A DNA stretch of 64,000 bases. It comes from Rhodobacteraceae bacterium WD3A24. GTDB lineage: Bacteria; Pseudomonadota; Alphaproteobacteria; Rhodobacterales; Rhodobacteraceae. The stretch covers positions 1 through 64,000 of the forward strand of contig PUHN01000015.1 of NCBI GenBank assembly GCA_002967695.1, written 5' to 3'. Numbering within the stretch: position 1 is the first letter of the stretch; every line of letters starts with the position of its first letter. A program made the position numbers and the translations under genes. This document shows, in pieces, positions 57,989 to 64,000 of this stretch. Below the pieces are notes generated by a model. The model was not told the origin of the DNA. It saw nothing but the letters and a program-made list of their open reading frames with translations, and did no database searches.

Positions 57989-60064
57989 GTGCGCGCTCTC
58001 GCCAACCCGCTCGACGCGCTGGCGGCGGCACGCGGGCGGCTGTTCGCCTTCGTCCCGGTATGCCTGGCGCTGGGCATCGGGGGCTATTTTTCGCTGCCGG
58101 TCGAGCCGGGAGCGCCCGCCTACGCCATCGCGGCTGCGGGCGTCGCCCTGTTCGGCGGGCTCTGGCGGGCGGGGCCGGAGCGCTGGCAGCCCCTCGCGGC
58201 GGCGCTCGCGCTGGCCTTCGCCGGCGCGCTCGTCGCCGGGGCGCGGGCGCATGTGGTGGCCGCGCCGGTGCTTGACGGGCGCTATTACGGCGCGATCGAG
58301 GGACGCATCATCGCCGTCGATCGATCCCTCTCGGACCGGCTGCGGATCACGCTCGACGAGGTCGTCCTCGAACGGCGCCCGCCCGCGCGGACACCGGCGC
58401 GGGTGCGCGTCTCGCTGCACGGGCAACAGGGCTTTACCGCGCTGCAACCGGGGCGGCGGGTGATCCTGACAGGGTATCTCATGGCGCCGTCGCCGCCGGC
58501 CGAGCCCGGCGGGTTCGACTTCCGTCGCCACGCGTGGTTCGAACGGCTCGGGGCGGTGGGCTATACCCGCACGCCGGTTCTGGCCCTCGCGCCGGCCGCG
58601 GGCAGCGCGGCGGGGTTGTGGGTGGACAGGCTGCGCATGCGCATCTCCTCGGCGGTGCAGGCGCGGCTGGACGGCGAGCCGGGCGCCTTCACCGCGGCGA
58701 TCCTGACCGGCGATCGCTCGGGCATCGGGCGGGCGACACTCGACGATCTGCGCGGCGCCAATCTCTCGCATTTTCTGGCGATTTCGGGGCTGCATATGGG
58801 GCTGTTGACGGGCTTTGTCTTCGCGGCGCTGCGTTATGGTCTCGCCCTGGTCCCGCCGGTGGCGATGCGGCTGCCCGCGCGCAAGCTGGCCGCGGGGCTG
58901 GCGCTGGCGGCGGCGGCCTTCTACCTGGCCCTGTCGGGCGGCAATGTCGCGACCCAGCGCGCCTTCGTGATGGTGGCGGTGATGCTCGTCGCCGTGCTGG
59001 CGGACAGGCGGGCGATCTCGCTGCGCTCGGTTGCGATCGCGGCAACCCTTCTGCTGACGCTGCGCCCGGAGATGCTGCTGCAGGCGGGGTTTCAGATGTC
59101 GTTCGCGGCGACGACCGCGCTGGTGGCCGTCTTCGCGGCACTGCGCGCGAGGGGCGCGGGGCGGCACGCGCCGCGCTGGCTGCGGCCCGTGCTCGGCGTG
59201 GTGCTGTGCTCGCTTGTGGCGGGGCTGGCCACGGCCCCCGTTTCGGCGGCGCATTTCAACCGCATCGCCGAATACGGGCTGCTGGCGAACCTGCTCAGCG
59301 TGCCGTTGATGGGCACGGTGATGATGCCCGCCGCGGCGCTGGCCGGTGCGCTGGCCCCGCTGGGGCTGGCGGGGCTGGCGTTGACGGCGATGGAGATGGG
59401 CGCGCGCTGGATTCTCGGCGTGGCGGGGTGGGTGGCCGGCCTCGACGGGGCGGTGATCGCGGTTCCCGCGCCGCCGCGCGCGGCGTTGCCGATCATCGCG
59501 CTCGGCGCGCTATGGCTGGTGCTGTGGCCAGGTGGCCCGCGCGCGCGGCTTGCCGGGCTCGCGCCCGTTCTGCTGGGCTTCGCGCTGTGGGGCGCGGCGG
59601 AGCGGCCCGCGCTGCTGGTCTCGCACAGCGGGCTGCAGGTGGGGCTTCTCACGCCCGAGGGCCGGGCGTTGTCGCGCGCGCGCAGCGACGGGTTCATTGT
59701 GCGAAGCTGGCTGGAGAATGACGGCGATCCGGCCCTGCCCGAAACGGCGCATGCGCGGGCGGGCTTTGCCGGGCGGGCCGGCGCGGCGACCTTCCGGCTG
59801 ACCGGTCCGGGCGGGCGGGCGTTGCAGGGCGTGGCGCTGTCGGGGCGGGGGGCGTCGGATCGTGTCGCCGCGCATTGCGGCCCCGGCCGGCTCGTCGTGG
59901 TCTCGACCGAACCGCCCGCCGACCCCGGCGACTGCATGCTGCTCGATCCCGGCCGGCTGGCCCGGACCGGCAGCGTCGCGGTAGAACTGACGGAGGAGGG
60001 GGTGCGCCTTCGCGGCGCGCGGCAGAGGGCGGGCGAGAGGCTGTGGACCGGCGCGCGGCGCTGA
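57989..60064 (+). CDS. ComEC/Rec2 family membrane protein
   Basis: A 691-residue polytopic membrane protein. An N-terminal DUF4131-type region (about 25-190) precedes the competence domain with LRGANLSHFLAISGLHMGLLTG near residue 255. The C-terminal 150 residues are soluble but lack the HxHxDH metal ligands of the nuclease-like domain found in longer ComEC proteins. ComEC forms the channel for DNA uptake; whether this shorter form does so is uncertain. It starts with GTG after GGGGGGAGG and converges on lexA. Confidence 0.88.
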   Translation: MRALANPLDALAAARGRLFAFVPVCLALGIGGYFSLPVEPGAPAYAIAAAGVALFGGLWRAGPERWQPLAAALALAFAGALVAGARAHVVAAPVLDGRYYGAIEGRIIAVDRSLSDRLRITLDEVVLERRPPARTPARVRVSLHGQQGFTALQPGRRVILTGYLMAPSPPAEPGGFDFRRHAWFERLGAVGYTRTPVLALAPAAGSAAGLWVDRLRMRISSAVQARLDGEPGAFTAAILTGDRSGIGRATLDDLRGANLSHFLAISGLHMGLLTGFVFAALRYGLALVPPVAMRLPARKLAAGLALAAAAFYLALSGGNVATQRAFVMVAVMLVAVLADRRAISLRSVAIAATLLLTLRPEMLLQAGFQMSFAATTALVAVFAALRARGAGRHAPRWLRPVLGVVLCSLVAGLATAPVSAAHFNRIAEYGLLANLLSVPLMGTVMMPAAALAGALAPLGLAGLALTAMEMGARWILGVAGWVAGLDGAVIAVPAPPRAALPIIALGALWLVLWPGGPRARLAGLAPVLLGFALWGAAERPALLVSHSGLQVGLLTPEGRALSRARSDGFIVRSWLENDGDPALPETAHARAGFAGRAGAATFRLTGPGGRALQGVALSGRGASDRVAAHCGPGRLVVVSTEPPADPGDCMLLDPGRLARTGSVAVELTEEGVRLRGARQRAGERLWTGARR

Positions 60065-60125
60065 GCGCGGCGTTCAATCGGCCCCCTCCGCGGCGTGCCC
60101 CTGCCGGCAGGGCGGTGCGGACGGG

Positions 60126-60821
60126 TCAGTAAGAGCGGATGAGTCCCACCAGCCGGCCCTGCACGCGCACCTCGTCGTCGCGCAGCAGGCGTGTCTCATA
60201 GGCCGGATTGGCGGCCTCGAGCGCAATCATGCCGCCCTTTCGGCGGAAGCGCTTGAGCGTGGCCTCCTCCTCATGGACCAGCGCGACCACGATGTCGCCA
60301 TTGTCGGCCGTCGCCTGCTCGCGGATCACCACGATATCGCCGTCATTGATGCCCGCCTCGATCATGGAATCGCCGTGCACCTCGAGAGCGTAGTGCTGCG
60401 CGTTGCCCGAGAGCATTCCACCAGGTACGGCGACATGGCGCGACACTTCGCTGATCGCCTCGATCGGCGTGCCGGCGGCGATGCGGCCCATAACGGGCAG
60501 TTCCATCGCCTCAGCAGCGGTCACGGGCCGGGCATCGGCGGGCCGGCGGGCGGGTTCCGCGCCGCCGCCCTCGATCACCTCGGGGCGGAAGCCGCGCCGT
60601 TCCCCGGTCTCGGGCATCTTGAGCACCTCGATCGCGCGGGCGCGGTGGGGCAGCCTGCGGATGAAGCCGCGCTCCTCGAGCGCGGTGATCAGCCGGTGGA
60701 TGCCCGATTTAGATTTGAGGTTGAGTTCGTCCTTCATCTCTTCAAAGGACGGCGGCACTCCGTCCCGCTCCAGACGTCGCTTGATGAACTCCAGAAGATC
60801 GAGCTGTTTACGCGTGAGCAT
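60126..60821 (-). CDS. lexA: LexA repressor
   Basis: A 231-residue SOS repressor. The N-terminal winged helix-turn-helix ([20 protein letters not shown] to [16 protein letters not shown]) is followed by the autocleavage site Ala-Gly in [11 protein letters not shown], the catalytic Ser in HGDSMIEAG and Lys in EEATLKRF. The ATG at 60821 starts at the conserved MLTRKQ. Its promoter and SOS box lie at 60862-60890, overlapping the end of moeA. Confidence 0.96.
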   Translation of the reverse strand: MLTRKQLDLLEFIKRRLERDGVPPSFEEMKDELNLKSKSGIHRLITALEERGFIRRLPHRARAIEVLKMPETGERRGFRPEVIEGGGAEPARRPADARPVTAAEAMELPVMGRIAAGTPIEAISEVSRHVAVPGGMLSGNAQHYALEVHGDSMIEAGINDGDIVVIREQATADNGDIVVALVHEEEATLKRFRRKGGMIALEAANPAYETRLLRDDEVRVQGRLVGLIRSY

Positions 60822-60861
60822 GGGGCAGACTCCGGGCTGACGAAGCATCGTGTTCGCACGA

Positions 60862-60876
60862 GTTCTACTGCTGTTC
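60862..60876. promoter_or_regulatory. LexA (SOS) box of lexA
   Basis: GTTCTACTGCTGTTC is a perfect GTTC-N7-GTTC. A further GTTC at 60852-60855 lies 6 bases from the first half, giving an overlapping near-site. The box covers the -10 of the lexA promoter, consistent with autorepression. Confidence 0.88.
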
Positions 60877-60890
60877 TCCTTACGTGTCAA
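60862..60890 (-). promoter_or_regulatory. lexA promoter
   Basis: On the minus strand a perfect TTGACA (60885-60890), a 17-base spacer and TAGAAC (60862-60867) form a sigma70-type promoter 41 bases ahead of lexA. The -35 lies in the last codons of moeA, or just past them, so lexA has its own promoter within the trp-moa-lexA gene series. Confidence 0.78.
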
Positions 60891-62082
60891 CGCCATGCAA
60901 CGGGAGGTAGAGCACTTCGTGGCCCGCCGGGCGGGCCGGATCCTCGGGCGGGCGAAGCAGCAGCGCGTCGGCGGTGCCGAGCACCGAGAGCAGCGCGCTG
61001 TCCTGACGCTCGAAGGGCGCGATCGCGGCCAGATCGCCCGCCCCCGGTTCGAGCCGGGCGCGCATGTAATGGGCGCGCGGACCGTTGGCCTCGACCGCGC
61101 AGGCCAGCCGCGCGCGTCGAAGACGGGGGGCGGGCGCGGGAAGGCCGAGCATCGCGCGCAGGGCGGGCAGCATGAAAAGCTGGCCGCAAACCACCGCCGA
61201 GACGGGATTGCCGGGAAGGCCGAGCATCACCGAGCCGCCCAGCCGCCCGGCCATCAGCGGCTTGCCGGGCCGCATCGCGACCTTGTAGAAGGCCCGCTCC
61301 ATCCCCATCGCCTCGGCCACCGGCCCGACGAGGTCGTGATCGCCGACGGAGGCGCCTCCGACGGTCACGATCAGGTCGGCGTCCGCGGCGAGTTCGAGCA
61401 CGGTGCGCAAGCTCGCCTCGCTGTCGCGGGCGATGGGCATCAGACGCGCCTCGGCGCCCTCGGCCTCGGCCATGGCCTTCAGCGCGAAAGTGTTCGAGGC
61501 GATGATCTGGTCGGAGTGCGGCGTCTCTCCGGGCATCACGAGTTCGTCGCCGGTGGCGATGACGGCGACGATGGGCCGGCGGGTGACTCGGAGCTCGGGT
61601 ATGTTCATTGCCGCGAGCAGGGCAAGATCGGCCGGCCGCAGGACGCGCGGGGCGGGGAAGCTGTCGCCCTCGTTGAAATCGTCGCCGGCGCGGCGGATGT
61701 GAGGGCCGCCGCCCGCACTATCCGAAAGGATGACGTGATCGCCGCTGCGCGTCGTGTCCTCCTGTATCGCCACGGTGCCCGCGCCCTCGGGCACGGCCGC
61801 GCCGGTGAAGATGCGCACCGCCTCGCCGGCGCCGACGTGCCCGGCGAAGGCGTGGCCGGCGCGGGACTCCCCGACCACGCGCAGACGCGCGCCGGGGCGC
61901 AGATCGTCGGCGGCGATGGCATAGCCGTCCATCGCAGACGCGTCGAAGGGCGGCTGCGTGATGCGGGCGCGCGCGGGCTCGGCGAGGACACGTCCGGCGG
62001 CCTCGGGCAAGGCGACGGTCTCGACCCCCAGCGGCGCGCACAGCGCCAGAACCTTCTCGAGCGCCGCCTCAACCGAAATCAT
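60880..62082 (-). CDS. moeA: molybdopterin molybdotransferase
   Basis: A 400-residue enzyme that inserts molybdate into molybdopterin. Segments include [12 protein letters not shown] near residue 46, [24 protein letters not shown] and [12 protein letters not shown]. The ATG at 62082 shares one base with the moaC stop; a GTG at 62085 overlapping it by four is an alternative. It follows moaC in an operon. Confidence 0.95.
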   Translation of the reverse strand: MISVEAALEKVLALCAPLGVETVALPEAAGRVLAEPARARITQPPFDASAMDGYAIAADDLRPGARLRVVGESRAGHAFAGHVGAGEAVRIFTGAAVPEGAGTVAIQEDTTRSGDHVILSDSAGGGPHIRRAGDDFNEGDSFPAPRVLRPADLALLAAMNIPELRVTRRPIVAVIATGDELVMPGETPHSDQIIASNTFALKAMAEAEGAEARLMPIARDSEASLRTVLELAADADLIVTVGGASVGDHDLVGPVAEAMGMERAFYKVAMRPGKPLMAGRLGGSVMLGLPGNPVSAVVCGQLFMLPALRAMLGLPAPAPRLRRARLACAVEANGPRAHYMRARLEPGAGDLAAIAPFERQDSALLSVLGTADALLLRPPEDPARPAGHEVLYLPLHGVDT

Positions 62083-62558
62083 CACTTTGCCTCGTAACGC
62101 CCGGATTTTCCGCCGTCCTTGAGTTTCACGGCAATGTCGGTGATGACCATCGACTTCTCCACGGCCTTGAGCATGTCATAGACGGTCAGCGCGGCCGTCG
62201 AGACGGCGGTGAGCGCCTCCATCTCCACGCCGGTGCGCCCGGTGGTCCGCACCGTCGCCTCGATGCGCACGCCGGGCAGATCCGGGTCGGCGGCGAGGTC
62301 GAGCGCGACGCGGCTGAGCGGCAGCGGATGGCACAGCGGGATGAGATCGGATGTCCGCTTGGCGCCCATGATGCCGGCGAGCCGGGCGACGCCGAGCACA
62401 TCGCCCTTTCCGGCCGTGCCCGCCGTTACATGGGCGAGCGTCTCGGCGCGCATCACCACCGATCCGGTCGCCACGGCGACGCGGTCGGTGACGTCCTTTT
62501 CGCTCACATCGACCATGTGGGCCCGGCCCGCCCTGTCGAAATGCGACAACTCCGCCAT
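62082..62558 (-). CDS. moaC: cyclic pyranopterin monophosphate synthase accessory protein MoaC
   Basis: A 158-residue enzyme of the first step of molybdenum cofactor synthesis, acting with MoaA. Conserved segments are [25 protein letters not shown] and [10 protein letters not shown], with the late GGKSG. Its ATG shares one base with the trpC stop (TAATG), and its stop overlaps moeA, so all three are coupled. Confidence 0.96.
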   Translation of the reverse strand: MAELSHFDRAGRAHMVDVSEKDVTDRVAVATGSVVMRAETLAHVTAGTAGKGDVLGVARLAGIMGAKRTSDLIPLCHPLPLSRVALDLAADPDLPGVRIEATVRTTGRTGVEMEALTAVSTAALTVYDMLKAVEKSMVITDIAVKLKDGGKSGRYEAK

Positions 62559-63367
62559 TAATATCCTCCCGCCGTCAGCGGGTTGGCCAGAAGCCGCCGA
62601 GTGGCGGCGGCGACGTCGGCCTCGCGCATCAGGCTTTCGCCGATGAGAAAGCAGCGCGCCCCGTAGCGGGCGAGATCGGCAAGATCCTCGGGGCCCTGCA
62701 GGCCACTCTCGGCAACGAGCAGGGCATCGGGGGGTGCGCGCCGCGCAAGCCGTCGCGTGACATCAAGGTCGACATTGAACGTGTTGAGATCGCGGTTGTT
62801 TATGCCGATGAGGTTGGATTTCAACTGCTCCGCACGCTCCAGCTCGTCCTCGTCATGGACCTCGATGAGCACGTCCATGTTCCAGTTTCGCGCCGCCGCC
62901 TCCAGTTCCGCGGCCTGGGTGTCGGAGACGCTGGCCATGATGATCAGGATGCAGTCGGCTCCGAGCGCACGGGCCTCGGCAACCTGATAGGGGTCGTAGA
63001 GGAAATCCTTGCGCAGCACGGGCAGCCCGGCCGCCTCGCGCGCCCGGGTCAGGAACTCGGGCGCGCCCTGGAAGGATGGCCCGTCGGTGAGCACCGACAG
63101 GCACGCCGCGCCGCCCTCGGCATAGGCGCGCGCCAGCCGGGCGGGATCGAAGTCGGCGCGGATCAGCCCGCGCGAGGGGCTGGCCTTCTTGATCTCGGCG
63201 ATCAGTCCATAGCCGGTATTGGCGTGTTCGAGGAGCGCGCGGGCGAAGCCGCGTGGGGCGGGGGCCTCGCGCGCGGCGGCCTCGACCTCGGCCTGCGGTT
63301 GGGCGGCCTTGGCCGCGGCGACCTCTTCGAGCTTGTAGCTGCGGATCTTGTCGAGAATGGTGCTCAT
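62558..63367 (-). CDS. trpC: indole-3-glycerol phosphate synthase
   Basis: A 269-residue TIM-barrel enzyme of tryptophan synthesis. Catalytic segments are [13 protein letters not shown] (lysine and base), [27 protein letters not shown] and [13 protein letters not shown]. The ATG at 63367 begins the conserved MSTILDKI. It lies 55 bases after trpD and is coupled to moaC. Confidence 0.96.
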   Translation of the reverse strand: MSTILDKIRSYKLEEVAAAKAAQPQAEVEAAAREAPAPRGFARALLEHANTGYGLIAEIKKASPSRGLIRADFDPARLARAYAEGGAACLSVLTDGPSFQGAPEFLTRAREAAGLPVLRKDFLYDPYQVAEARALGADCILIIMASVSDTQAAELEAAARNWNMDVLIEVHDEDELERAEQLKSNLIGINNRDLNTFNVDLDVTRRLARRAPPDALLVAESGLQGPEDLADLARYGARCFLIGESLMREADVAAATRRLLANPLTAGGY

Positions 63368-63422
63368 GCTCCGACTCCTAGCGCGGCGGTGGCGGCTTGG
63401 AAAGCACTGTGAGAGGGCGCTC

Positions 63423-64000
63423 TCACGCCGCGCCGGTGAACGCAGCCAGCGCGTCGGCCTTGTCGCGCGCGCGGCCCGAATCGATGCTTTCGCGCGCCAT
63501 GTCAACGCCTTCGGTGAGGGTCTTGACCTTGCCCGCGATGATCAGGGCGGCGGCGGAATTGAGCAAAACGGCATCGCGATAGGCGCCTTGCGCCCCGTCC
63601 AGCAGCGCGCGCAGCGCGCGCGCGTTCTCCGCGGGTGTGCCGCCGAGGATGTCGGCGAAGGGGTGGACGGGCAGGCAGGCCTCCTCGGGATGTATCGCGA
63701 ATTCGCGGATGGCGCCGTCTTCGAGGGCGGCGACGCGGCTCGGCCCGGCGATCGAAAGCTCGTCGGTCCCGTCGTCGCCATGGACGATCCAGGCGCTCCG
63801 GCTGCCCAGCTTGGCGAGCGTCTCGGCCATGGGGCGCAGCAAGGCGGGCGAGAAGGCGCCGGTGAGCTGGCGCGTCACGCCCGCCGGGTTGGTCAGCGGC
63901 CCGAGAATGTTGAAGATCGTCCGCGTGCCCAGCTCGGCGCGCACGGGCCCGACATGGCGCATCGCCGGGTGGTGGACCGGCGCCATCATGAAGCCGATGC
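63423..64000 (-). CDS. trpD: anthranilate phosphoribosyltransferase, partial
   Basis: The C-terminal 192 residues of TrpD, which joins anthranilate to phosphoribosyl pyrophosphate in tryptophan synthesis. The visible part starts [19 protein letters not shown] and includes [14 protein letters not shown] and [11 protein letters not shown], all conserved. The N-terminus lies beyond base 64000. It leads the trpC-moaC-moeA series. Confidence 0.95.
   Translation of the reverse strand, partial: IGFMMAPVHHPAMRHVGPVRAELGTRTIFNILGPLTNPAGVTRQLTGAFSPALLRPMAETLAKLGSRSAWIVHGDDGTDELSIAGPSRVAALEDGAIREFAIHPEEACLPVHPFADILGGTPAENARALRALLDGAQGAYRDAVLLNSAAALIIAGKVKTLTEGVDMARESIDSGRARDKADALAAFTGAA

Noticed and set aside
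60096-60115. CCCTGCCGGCAGGG palindrome between comEC and lexA as a terminator
   Set aside because: The 14-bp dyad has no loop and no T run; a regulatory meaning cannot be supported.

Overview
The window is GC-rich, densely packed chromosomal DNA from an alphaproteobacterium, most likely of the order Rhodobacterales (Rhodobacteraceae or Roseobacteraceae). The reasons are the gene content and order (trpDC-moaC-moeA-lexA, purL-grxD-bolA, gltX-gltA, ccmE-ccmF-ccmH), two alphaproteobacterial SOS boxes of the form GTTC-N7-GTTC, tandem DUF2189 genes, and an intergenic element of the CCTCCGGCGGGGATATTT type. I recall that element from this order but could not search for it. I see no tRNA, rRNA, CRISPR array, insertion sequence, prophage or plasmid gene. 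Nearly all genes look intact; only the two at the window edges (iorB and trpD) are cut.

Layout. (1) 1-12645 is the only clearly accessory region. The minus strand carries a cyclase-family hydrolase, an FAD oxidoreductase, a MarR regulator and both subunits of indolepyruvate ferredoxin oxidoreductase. On the plus strand, facing away from a shared promoter region, are a second FAD oxidoreductase of the same family and a complete five-gene peptide-type ABC importer. I read this as a catabolic module that imports an unknown, probably nitrogen-containing or aromatic, compound and converts it through a 2-oxoacid to an acyl-CoA. (2) 12857-15294 holds glutaryl-CoA dehydrogenase and a 3-hydroxyacyl-CoA dehydrogenase. 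(3) 15558-24629 covers the cell envelope and translation: a class A penicillin-binding protein, prfB, two DUF2189 membrane proteins, a bactofilin overlapping an M23 peptidase, and a Bcp peroxiredoxin coupled to a ferritin-like DUF455 protein. (4) 24765-34553 has queA, an MFS transporter, a DUF924 protein, lpd, coaD, a CBS protein, and a valine-degradation pair (mmsA and 3-hydroxyisobutyryl-CoA hydrolase) next to a LysR regulator. (5) 34585-44570 has a patatin-like lipase, uvrA with an SOS box, two gap paralogues flanking a 47-residue membrane peptide, a DUF2267 protein, tkt, a coiled-coil protein and zapA. (6) 44644-57898 has grxD with a possible membrane-anchor extension, bolA, purL, a probable small RNA, a LysR regulator, murI, argC, ccmE, ccmF, ccmH, a PaaG-like hydratase, gltA and gltX. 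(7) 57989-64000 has a ComEC-family protein and the trpD-trpC-moaC-moeA-lexA series.

Regulation visible in the sequence: LexA boxes at lexA and uvrA; three LacI-type palindromes resembling CceR sites upstream of the two gap genes; a 26-bp near-perfect palindrome directly ahead of lpd; a candidate MarR operator between the divergent catabolic operons; and a short terminator-ended RNA with anti-Shine-Dalgarno motifs between a LysR gene and purL. Carbon metabolism (gap, tkt, lpd, gltA, mmsA) and genome maintenance (lexA, uvrA) are thus represented by both genes and control sites.
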